DNA of 8,152 nt from Desulfurellales bacterium (lineage in GTDB: Bacteria > Campylobacterota_A > Desulfurellia > Desulfurellales > Hippeaceae): contig JAMOPP010000162.1 of assembly GCA_027064405.1 (NCBI GenBank), positions 1 through 8,152 on the forward strand, written 5' to 3'. Each line of letters opens with the position of its first letter. Positions within the stretch are counted from its first letter, which is position 1. The notes below the pieces were generated by a model that saw only the letters and a program-made list of their open reading frames with translations, ran no database searches and was not told where the DNA came from. The position numbers were made by a program, and so were the translations under genes. This document shows, one piece after another, positions 1 to 7,700 of the stretch.

Positions 1-1
1 C

Positions 2-49
2 ATAAGGGAGATAAGAAAAGGAGAGAGACTTGATAATCTTGGATACTGA
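2..49 (+). CDS. C-terminal end of a probable RelB/DinJ-like antitoxin (5' end outside window)
   Basis: An open frame enters from the left edge and ends at TGA 47-49; its last residues read IREIRKGERLDNLGY. This resembles the tail of RelB/DinJ-family ribbon-helix-helix antitoxins, which often end in an 'AI.EI.KGE.L' pattern. The frame overlaps the start of the downstream PIN toxin by 20 bases, a normal antitoxin-toxin coupling. Its expected role is to bind and neutralise the toxin and to repress the shared promoter, which lies outside the window. Another frame ends at TGA 31-33, overlapping the toxin's TTG start in a four-base TTGA, and cannot be excluded. Only about 15 codons are visible, so the family call is tentative. 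Confidence 0.45.
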   Translation: MREIRKGERLDNLGY

Positions 50-404
50 TATACTCATCTGGGTTTTGAGAGGAAATGTAGAAATCAAAGAAAAACTCGA
101 AGAAGCCATCAACGAAACAGATGGAAGTTTGTATATCACGCCCATTCAGATAGCGGAAATATACGCAGGTATCAGAAAATCAGAAGAAAACATAACAAAA
201 GGCTTTTTAAACAGTTTTAATATAATCCCAATAGATGCTGAAATTGGCCGATTAGCTGGCAAATTTATCAATCAATACAGAAAGTCTCATTCAGTTGAAA
301 TAGCAGATGCCATAATTGCAGCAGCTTCTATTGTAAACAGCTTCAAACTATGGACACTCAACAAAAAGCATTATCCTATGATTGAAGAAGCTGGATTTTA
401 TTGA
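30..404 (+). CDS. vapC: PIN-domain ribonuclease toxin, VapC type
   Basis: This 124-residue protein has the length and layout of a complete single-domain PIN toxin, a Mg2+-dependent endoribonuclease; relatives cut tRNAs or rRNA. The family's acidic residues are visible: Asp5 in the opening strand (MIILDTD), Glu43 (QIAEIYAG) and Asp93 (EIADAIIAAAS). These are followed by the late TLN element (Thr109-Asn111, in LWTLNKKHY). The start is TTG at 30. AGGAG at 19-23 lies six bases upstream, and residue 1 sits just before the catalytic strand, as expected. The start lies inside the end of the upstream antitoxin frame, so translation is probably coupled. The gene stops at TGA 402-404. The target RNA cannot be read from the sequence. 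Confidence 0.88.
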   Translation: MIILDTDILIWVLRGNVEIKEKLEEAINETDGSLYITPIQIAEIYAGIRKSEENITKGFLNSFNIIPIDAEIGRLAGKFINQYRKSHSVEIADAIIAAASIVNSFKLWTLNKKHYPMIEEAGFY

Positions 405-698
405 GAAAATATTCATTTTGATACTAGTTTTTTGTTTTTGTTGCTTTAAGGTAGTAAATATATTGATACTTTTTCTCTTAGATGGGGATCTTCTTCCTAA
501 TATGTATAAACTGTAAATAAGTGCAGAAAGCTGTAAGGAAAAAAGGAAACAAAAACGAGCTTAGAAAAGAAGTCTCTTGTTTAGAAAGGGAAAAGTTCCC
601 ATACAGAATAAGGTAAAATACAAATTATTTTTTTAGATTAGAATTGACTCGGGACTTTGAAGTACCTCTATTTTTTGTATGTTTACTTGGAATCATGC
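405..698. other. Gene-free region between convergent genes
   Basis: This A+T-rich stretch separates the toxin gene from the minus-strand gene that converges on it. I see no frame with a credible start, ribosome binding site and protein-like composition, and no tRNA or other RNA gene. TTGATACT occurs twice (418-425 and 463-470), which may be chance. A short inverted repeat, GGGAA-AAG-TTCCC (588-600), is followed on the minus strand by a brief T-rich tract and could be a weak terminator for the minus-strand gene. Bases of about 630-690, read on the minus strand, may hold the decayed C-terminal part of that gene (see findings). Confidence 0.6.
651..676 (+). terminator. Possible weak rho-independent terminator
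   Basis: A stem GG-g-ACT / AGT-a-CC with loop TTGA (651-666) has one internal mismatch and is followed by TCTATTTTTT (667-676). The shape fits a terminator for plus-strand transcription coming from the toxin operon about 245 bases upstream. The stem is short and imperfect, and T-runs are common in this A+T-rich DNA, so chance is a real possibility. Confidence 0.22.
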
Positions 699-1076
699 TT
701 ACTGTTTTTCTTCAATCGCAACTATTATATCTTTTGCTTTTGCGGTTCCTCCTAATTCTAATAAGGCTTCTAAAATAGGATATATAAATTCCTCTGTAGG
801 GGTTCTGAGACCTTTTTTGAGTTTTTTACTCTTAGTAGTATTTATATTTTTTATTAATTCTTTCTTTACATAACTCCACTTTTCTTTTAAATTCTTAACA
901 CTATTACAAAGATCATCTATCTTTTTGACCTTTTCCACAACCAACTTCGAATTCTCATATTCGTTATCGGAAAGAAATTTGGTAGCCGTTTCTTTTAATT
1001 CTTTTGAAATATCGCTTATTTTATCAACAATCATATCGAAAAGTTCATCTACATTTTTTAAGCTTTTCAGAAGCAT
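699..1076 (-). CDS. Coiled-coil protein with a truncated Mrr_N-like winged-helix domain
   Basis: From ATG 1076 this encodes 125 residues. The first 75 or so are charged and helical, probably a coiled coil. After a Lys-rich linker comes TPTEEFIYPILEALLELGG followed by TAKAKDIIVAIEEK (about residues 92-124). This matches the opening helices of the Mrr_N-type winged-helix domain found in restriction-associated and regulatory proteins. Relatives usually continue for some 50 residues with a 'WRNTAQWAR..MV.EGLL.SDSPRGIWEI'-type segment. Here a TAA follows directly, so the domain lacks its second half. Starts at TTG 1088 and ATG 1082 are in frame, but GGAG at 1086-1083 sits six bases before ATG 1076 and overlaps or abuts the other two. 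It is transcribed divergently from the methyltransferase operon. It may be a pseudogene fragment or a small regulator. No nuclease motif is present. Confidence 0.6.
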   Translation of the reverse strand: MLLKSLKNVDELFDMIVDKISDISKELKETATKFLSDNEYENSKLVVEKVKKIDDLCNSVKNLKEKWSYVKKELIKNINTTKSKKLKKGLRTPTEEFIYPILEALLELGGTAKAKDIIVAIEEKQ

Positions 1077-1152
1077 TTTCATCTCCAATTATGAGTTTTT
1101 CGCCTAATATGCAGTTTTGACTAATTTATCTTGTTTTTGTTTCTTAAGCAAC

Positions 1153-1180
1153 AACATACGATAGACTTGATATATATCAA
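1153..1180 (-). promoter_or_regulatory. Possible minus-strand promoter sharing the palindrome
   Basis: Read on the minus strand, TTGATA (1180-1175) is followed after 16 bases by TATGTT (1158-1153). These are passable -35 and -10 boxes for the divergent winged-helix gene. The -10 is poor, and A+T-rich DNA yields many such matches. Confidence 0.2.
1167..1180. promoter_or_regulatory. Perfect 14-bp palindrome, candidate operator
   Basis: TTGATATATATCAA is an exact inverted repeat (TTGATAT / ATATCAA) lying between the two divergent genes. Its left arm provides the -35-like TTGATA of the plus-strand promoter, and its right arm provides the same box on the minus strand. A dimeric regulator bound here could block both directions. 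The placement supports an operator; its A+T-only core means chance cannot be ruled out. Confidence 0.4.
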
Positions 1181-1196
1181 TTAATTTTTGTATAAA
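1167..1196 (+). promoter_or_regulatory. Candidate sigma70-type promoter of the methyltransferase-helicase operon
   Basis: TTGATA (1167-1172) and TATAAA (1191-1196) are separated by 18 bases. Each matches the bacterial -35 and -10 consensus at five of six positions. Transcription would begin near 1203, leaving a leader of about 40 bases before the preferred GTG start. No other equally good pair was seen upstream of the operon. Confidence 0.45.
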
Positions 1197-1228
1197 ACGA
1201 GGAGTTGAAAACTTAAACTAACAAAGCA

Positions 1229-1238
1229 AGAGGTGATC
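1229..1238 (+). promoter_or_regulatory. Extended Shine-Dalgarno site that decides the methyltransferase start
   Basis: AGAGGTGATC contains AGGTGATC, an eight-base match to the complement of the conserved 16S rRNA 3' end. The AGAGG core ends eight bases before GTG 1242. The longer frame's GTG at 1233 lies inside this site, so 1242 is the likelier start. Confidence 0.7.
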
Positions 1239-1241
1239 GAA

Positions 1242-4200
1242 GTGGAGCTATTAGAAAAGATAATAAACGATTTTTCAAATGATAAATTGATAACTTTCTT
1301 AAGATTAAAAATTCCTACCTTCAGGCCGGTAAGCGAAGATTATTTGTATTTATTTGAAAACAAAGATGAAATAATGAGCAACTATGAAACTATAGAAAAA
1401 ATAGGAGAAGCAGAACTTGATTTATCCGAAGAGATACTGATATTAGCAGCAAAAACAAAATCTAACCTAACAAATAGATCAAGCAAAAAGAGACAATATG
1501 AAATAGCAAAAAAGATAATAAAGGAAGAGAAAAAAGACGGAGCAATATTTGTCTTCTATGATTCAGAAGGAAGCTTCAGATTTAGCTTTATAAGAGCAAC
1601 TTATGAAGGAGCAAATAAAGAATTTACAACATTTAAAAGATACACATACTTTGTATCCAAGAATCAAACCAACAAGACATTTAAACTTAGAATGCAAAAA
1701 GCAAATTTTAATAGTCTTGACAGTATTCAAGAATCATTTAGTGTTGAGCCATTAACAAAGGAATTTTATGATAAGCTACAACGCTGGTATTTTTGGGCTA
1801 TAAAGAACTCAAAATTCCCAAAAGATGCCGAAAATACAAAAAATGGCAGAGAGATAGCCTTAATAAGACTCATAACAAGATTAATGTTCGTGTGGTTTAT
1901 GAAGGTTAAAGGCTTGGTTCCCGATAGTATTTTTGATAAAAATGAATTAAAACGCATTTTGAAAGATTTCACGATAGAAAAATATCCTTATTCTTCTATC
2001 TTGCAGATGCCAGAAAAATATACATCATATTATAAAGCAATACTTCAAAATCTATTTTTTGCAACACTGAATACAAAGCAAGAAGAAAGAAGGTTTAGAG
2101 AAGAAAAAAGATACAACAAAGGATATAATAAGGACTACGGAAATCATAGTGTTTTTCGATATCACTGGTTGTTTTGTGATGATGTGTCGTTGGAGAAAAT
2201 ATTTGGAGAAATTCCATTTTTAAATGGTGGACTATTTGAATGTTTAGACGAACCAAAAAAGAAAAGCTATGTAGATGGTTTTACCGAAATAAAAACATAT
2301 CAGCCAATAGTGCCAAATTTTTTGTTTTTTTCAGAACCTGAAAAAGTAAATATAGGAGAATTTTTTGGAGAAAAGAATAGGCAATACGAAGTAGAAGGTT
2401 TAATAAATATTCTTCAGGAATATAATTTTACAATAGATGAGAATGAGCCAGACGATGTTGAAGTTGCTCTTGACCCTGAACTTTTAGGTTCGATTTTTGA
2501 AAACCTTCTTGCAAGTTATAATCCAGAAACAGCAACAACTGCAAGAAAAGCAACAGGAAGTTTTTATACACCAAGAGAGATAGTTAATTTTATGGTAGAT
2601 GAAAGTTTAAAGGAGTATTTTAAAACGCATTTAAGTCATGTTGATGATATTGACAAAAAGCTTGATCTATTAATCAAATCAAAAGATCAAGATATTGTAT
2701 TTGATAAGCAAACAACAAAGAAGATAATAGATTTGATAAACGACCTAAGAGTGGTTGATCCTGCTGTTGGTTCCGGTGCTTTTCCTATGGCTATCTTGAA
2801 TAAACTTGTATTTATACTTAAAAAACTTGATCCAGATAACGAACACTGGAAACAATCCCAAATAGAGTCAATTGAAAAATATGTTAAAGATCCTGTGATT
2901 CAAAGGAAACTTATAGAGAAGGTAGACAGGCAGTTTGCGGACAAAAACGCTGACTATGGTAGGAAACTTTATCTTATAGAGAAATGTATATATGGAGTTG
3001 ATATTCAACAGATTGCTGTTGAGATTGCAAAACTTAGATTCTTTATCTCTCTTTTGGTTGATGAAGAAATAGATAAGACGAAAAAAAATTATGGCATAGA
3101 ACCGCTACCTAATCTCGATTTTAAGTTAATGCAAGGAAACAGTTTAATATCAAAAATTGGTGGAGTTGACTTTATTGGTAAGGAAAAAGTGAGAGACAAG
3201 TTAGGGTTTTACACAGAAAGCAAAAAATATGTTAAACTTGTGGAAGAATTTGAAGATCTAAAACATCAATATCAAAACGAACCGGATAGCAATAAAAAAC
3301 GCAAATTTAGGGAGGATATAGAGAAAAAAATTAAAGAGATATTTGAAGAAAAACTTATAAAGCACATTCCGGAGCTTAAAGATATAGAAGAACGAGCAAA
3401 ATACTTTCAAGACAAGAAAGTGAAAGAAAGGTTTATAAGCAAGGAAAAAAGGAAACTAAGGAGTAAGCTCGGGTTTGATATTGAAGAAATGAAAGAGATG
3501 ATAGCTTCATACACACAAAAAGGTAAAGAGAAAAATTTCTTTTTATGGAATATATACTTCGCTGAGGTTTTTTCTCATAAAGGTGGTTTTGATATTGTCA
3601 TAGGTAACCCGCCTCATGGAGCAAATATTAGCAAGATAAAAGAGAAATTGCAAAAAATTTACAAATTTTACGAGACAAGAAAAAACTCGGCGTCTTTTTT
3701 TATTGAGTTATCAGAAGCACTTTTGACAAAAAAAGGGATACTATCATTTGTGATTCCTAAACCTTTTCTTTTTGTTAATAGCTGGGAGAGAACAAGAAAT
3801 TTTGCTGTATTTAAGAATAGATTGATATTTGTAATTGATGTTAGCAAAGCCTTTGAGAGCGTTAAACTCGAACAGATATTATTATCTTTTAAAAAAGAGT
3901 CGCCAAATGAAAATTACGAATTTAAAACCGGAGAATTTTGGGGTTCTGAAATAAAAATAGTTTCACGGTGCAATACAAATTTAGTGCAACAGTTAAATCT
4001 TATACCCGTATATGCGGATAATCAAAAAATAAGCATATTAAACAAAATGACAAAAGACAGTGTCGCTCTAAAACAAATATCAGAAACTTTTAGAGGACTA
4101 CCTTTTCAAAAGAAAATTACACAAGAAGGGAAATATCCCATTTTAAGAGGAAGCAATTTAGGTAAATATCTTATTTATGGTGATATTCCAAAAATTTCTC

Positions 4201-4721
4201 TTTCCAATAAAGAAATTAAAAGTAGCAAAATAAAAAAGATTAAACAAAGAAAAATTATTTCTCAAAATATCGTTGCTCACGTTATGAACCCTTTTGATAG
4301 AATTGTAATTATGGCAACATTAGATAATAAAGGATATATTACTTTAGATACCGTAATGAACACTTTTGTTACAGACTCATCTTTTAGTTATTCCTATGTT
4401 TTAGGCATTTTAAACTCAAGGCTTTCAGAATGGTTTTACTATTGGTTCGTTTATAGTAGAGCAATAAGGACAATGCATTTTGATAAATATTACATGGGAA
4501 AACTGCCTATTAAAACAATTAACAAAAAAAATAAGTATATTGCCAATAAAATAGAAACTCTCGTCAACATAGTCCTCGCCAAAAAAGAAAAAAGCGAAGA
4601 CACGAGCAAGGAAGAGTTTGAAATCGATATGATGGTTTATGAACTATACGGTTTAACAGACGAAGAAATCAGAGTTGTTGACCCTGAGTTTGAAGTAAAA
4701 AGGAAGAAATTTAAGATGTGA
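1242..4721 (+). CDS. Eco57I-type N6-adenine DNA methyltransferase, restriction-modification subunit
   Basis: This 1159-residue protein (numbered from GTG 1242; an in-frame GTG at 1233 would add three residues) should transfer a methyl group from S-adenosylmethionine to adenine in a specific DNA site. In order it has: an N-terminal region (about 1-170) of unknown role; a helical region with PFLNGGLFE (326-333); motif X, TGSFYTPREIVNFM (438-451); motif I, DPAVGSGAF (506-514); motif II, YGVDIQ (584-589); GNSL (632-635); a Lys/Glu-rich insertion (about 645-765); motif IV, NPPH (789-792); IPKPF (838-842); a probable target-recognition region (about 940-1090); and a C-terminal VYELYGLTDEEI segment (1132-1143). 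The order X-I-IV-TRD is that of gamma-class Eco57I-like enzymes. Motif IV has His where Tyr, Phe or Trp is usual. I see no PD-(D/E)XK nuclease, unlike fused type IIG enzymes, so cleavage probably belongs to the next gene. Confidence 0.9.
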   Translation: MELLEKIINDFSNDKLITFLRLKIPTFRPVSEDYLYLFENKDEIMSNYETIEKIGEAELDLSEEILILAAKTKSNLTNRSSKKRQYEIAKKIIKEEKKDGAIFVFYDSEGSFRFSFIRATYEGANKEFTTFKRYTYFVSKNQTNKTFKLRMQKANFNSLDSIQESFSVEPLTKEFYDKLQRWYFWAIKNSKFPKDAENTKNGREIALIRLITRLMFVWFMKVKGLVPDSIFDKNELKRILKDFTIEKYPYSSILQMPEKYTSYYKAILQNLFFATLNTKQEERRFREEKRYNKGYNKDYGNHSVFRYHWLFCDDVSLEKIFGEIPFLNGGLFECLDEPKKKSYVDGFTEIKTYQPIVPNFLFFSEPEKVNIGEFFGEKNRQYEVEGLINILQEYNFTIDENEPDDVEVALDPELLGSIFENLLASYNPETATTARKATGSFYTPREIVNFMVDESLKEYFKTHLSHVDDIDKKLDLLIKSKDQDIVFDKQTTKKIIDLINDLRVVDPAVGSGAFPMAILNKLVFILKKLDPDNEHWKQSQIESIEKYVKDPVIQRKLIEKVDRQFADKNADYGRKLYLIEKCIYGVDIQQIAVEIAKLRFFISLLVDEEIDKTKKNYGIEPLPNLDFKLMQGNSLISKIGGVDFIGKEKVRDKLGFYTESKKYVKLVEEFEDLKHQYQNEPDSNKKRKFREDIEKKIKEIFEEKLIKHIPELKDIEERAKYFQDKKVKERFISKEKRKLRSKLGFDIEEMKEMIASYTQKGKEKNFFLWNIYFAEVFSHKGGFDIVIGNPPHGANISKIKEKLQKIYKFYETRKNSASFFIELSEALLTKKGILSFVIPKPFLFVNSWERTRNFAVFKNRLIFVIDVSKAFESVKLEQILLSFKKESPNENYEFKTGEFWGSEIKIVSRCNTNLVQQLNLIPVYADNQKISILNKMTKDSVALKQISETFRGLPFQKKITQEGKYPILRGSNLGKYLIYGDIPKISLSNKEIKSSKIKKIKQRKIISQNIVAHVMNPFDRIVIMATLDNKGYITLDTVMNTFVTDSSFSYSYVLGILNSRLSEWFYYWFVYSRAIRTMHFDKYYMGKLPIKTINKKNKYIANKIETLVNIVLAKKEKSEDTSKEEFEIDMMVYELYGLTDEEIRVVDPEFEVKRKKFKM

Positions 4722-4735
4722 AGAGAGGTTAATTT

Positions 4736-7700
4736 ATGGGAAATTTTATAACAAATGCAGAAAATGCAAAGACACTTAAAGAAAGAGTGGTTCAGTTGAT
4801 AGATGTCAGTAAAGAGCTAAAGTTTCTTGTAGGGTTTTTTTATTTTTCTGGATGGAAGGAAATATATGAAAAATTGAAAAACAATAAGGATGTTGTGTTA
4901 AAGATACTGGTTGGACTTGATGTCGAAAAACGCATAAATGAGATATTTGAGATTGGCATAAAGGATTCAGAAAAAAGCAATGAAGAGTTTTTTGCAAATT
5001 TTATAGAATCTCTTCAGAATGCCATTAATAATAAAGAAATGGATAATATGGATTTTTACAGACAGGTGCACTTTTTTATTGATATGCTTCAAAATGGACG
5101 ACTTCACATAAGAAAAACTTTGACACCAAACCATTCAAAACTTTATCTATTTAAGGTAAAAGAAAACAATTTTGGTATTGATGCTGAATTCATTACAGGA
5201 AGCAGTAATCTAACAAAGGCTGGATTAGAAAGCCAGAATGAGTTTAATGTCGAAATAAGGGACTATGGTTTTAAAGAAGCAGAAGAGTACTTTGATAGTT
5301 TATGGGAAACAGCTGTTCCTTTAACTGATTCAGAAGTCAAGATAAAAACCATTACAGATACCATAGAGAACAAAACAATAGCAGCTTTTGTTAAACCTTT
5401 CGAAGCCTATGCATATATACTAAAAACATATATAGATTTACAGATGGCAAGAACAGTTGGCCCACAAATAGACATACTCCTTGAAAAAAATGGCTTCAAA
5501 AAATACAAATATCAAATTGATGCCGTTAATCAAGCTTTAAATATTATAAACACATACAATGGCGTTATTATAGCGGATGTCGTTGGTTTAGGAAAGTCTG
5601 TTATAGCTTCATTGATAGCAAAGCAATTAAACAAAAGAGGCATTGTTATATGTCCACCCGCTTTGATAGGCGATAGAAATCAAAGCACTGGCTGGTGGGA
5701 GTATCTAAACAAATTTGAGCTATACGATTGGGACATAGAAAGCACCGGTAAAATAGAAGAGCTCGCTGAAACATTAAGAGAACACGATAGGGGATATGAG
5801 GTTGTCATAGTAGATGAAGCTCATAGATTTAGGAATCAAGACACAGCAGCTTATGAAGCCTTATCGAGTATATGCAAAGGAAAACAGGTTATTCTACTTA
5901 CAGCTACACCATTTAATAACACTCCTGCCGATATATTCTCCCTTTTGAAATTATTTATAGTTCCTGGAAAATCGGGCATTACTATAGAGCAAGATATAGA
6001 AGCAAGATTTACATATTACAATAGCCTTTTTTCAAAACTTTCAATGATACTCAAAAACGGGAGATCTGAAGATATAGAGAAAATTAAACAAGCTGAAAAA
6101 CTGTATAAGAAAATATTCAAGAGAAACCCACCCATTGATTTTGAGCTTGTCAAAAAAGAAGTAGAAGAACTTTCAAAAGAAATAAAGAGCGTAATATCTC
6201 CTGTTGTTATAAGAAGAAATAGGTTGGATTTAAAGAGTGATTATGAATATAAGAAAGAGATAAAAAATCTATCGGAAGTTGAAGACCCAAAAGAGATGTT
6301 TTATGAGCTAACAGACGAGCAGGATGAATTTTATAGAAAAGTAACAGAAGAATATTTTTCTCAAAAAGGAAGATTTATAGGTGCGATATACAAGCCATTT
6401 GAATACGAAAAAGGCTCGGTTGAAAACGATACAGTGAATATGGAAGATAACAGAACGCTAATTCAACAAAGGAATCTATATGATTTTATGAGAAGATTAC
6501 TTGTTAAAAGATTTGAAAGTTCGTTTGGAGCTTTTGAGAAAAGTGTGAATAGATTCTTAAAAGTTCATAAGATGGTTTTAGAATTTATAAAAAGTTCGGG
6601 GAAATATATATTAGACAGGAAAGTAATAGAATCTATTTACAACGAAGAAGAAGATGCGGACTCTTTCATTTCGGAAGAAATAGAAAAGGCTTTAAAGAAA
6701 TTCAAAGATAGTTCATCTTTAAAGAAAACACCTAAGCATACCAGGATTTACGATGTTAATAAATTTAAGAGAAAAAAACAGTTTATAAATGATATAGAGG
6801 AAGATTTAAAACTATTTGAGGAAATAAAAAGAAAAATAGAAAAACTAAAACTTGTAGAAAATGACCCAAAACTAAAAAAGGTAACAGAAAAAATAAAAGA
6901 AAGCCTAAAGAAGGAACCCAAGAGAAAAATAGTCATATTCAGCGAATATACTGATACAGTAAAATATCTTGAGCAATCATTTGATGTAGATATGAAAAAA
7001 TACACTCTTTTTAATTCTGGTAATATTACAAAAACACTTTACTCTAAAATAAACGAAAATTTCAATGCTCAATACAAAAATAAAAAAGATGACTATAAAA
7101 TTTTGGTGACATCAGATAAGCTCTCTGAGGGTGTAAACTTAAACAGAGCAGGTTTAATAATAAACTACGATATACCATGGAATCCAACAAGGGTTATACA
7201 AAGGCTGGGAAGAATAAACAGAATAGGCTCGAAAGTATTTGATAAATTATATATATATAATTTTTTTCCCACAAAAAGAGGAAGTGATATAGTAAAAAGT
7301 CGTGAAATAGCCGCTCAAAAAATGTTTCTAATACATAATGCTTTAGGAGAAGACTCAAAGATATTTGATCCAAGCGAGGAACCCACAGCAAGTGGCTTGT
7401 TTAAAAAAATAAATTCCGTTCAGGAAGAAGAAGAAAAAGAGATGAGTCTTTTAACATTTGCCAGGAATGAGTTTAATGAAATAAAAAAACAATTCCCAGC
7501 AGTAATAGATAGGATACAGCATTTTCCAAATAGAGTAAAAACAGCGAAACCATACTCACATGATAATGTTGTTGTGGTAAGAAAAAAAGGATTGGCTATG
7601 TTTGCTGTTTTAGGAGAGAAAAACAAAAATTCCATAGATATACATCAAATAGATATAAAGAGAATGTTCGATCTAACGAAATGCAGTATTAATACAAAAA

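Noticed and set aside
679..873. Plus-strand open frame of 64 residues starting at ATG 679
   Set aside because: It lies almost wholly opposite the minus-strand gene, has no convincing ribosome binding site and encodes a Phe/Ser-rich hydrophobic peptide typical of the antisense of A+T-rich Lys/Glu coding sequence.
925..1107. Plus-strand open frame of 60 residues opposite the winged-helix gene
   Set aside because: It is a low-complexity Ser/Phe/Ile-rich shadow of the minus-strand coiled-coil region, with no recognisable domain.
1233..1241. GTG 1233 as the methyltransferase start
   Set aside because: This codon is part of the extended Shine-Dalgarno sequence (1229-1238) and has no good site of its own at proper distance; GTG 1242 is eight bases after the AGAGG core.
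3606..3617. NPPH as a sign that the methyltransferase is a pseudogene
   Set aside because: The frame is open throughout, all other motifs are intact, and the flanking residues are normal, so a single-residue variant or subfamily trait is more likely than decay.
6748..7005. Minus-strand open frame of 85 residues inside the helicase gene
   Set aside because: It is a Phe/Ser-rich antisense shadow of a Lys/Glu-rich helicase segment; the plus-strand gene is well supported by helicase motifs on both sides.
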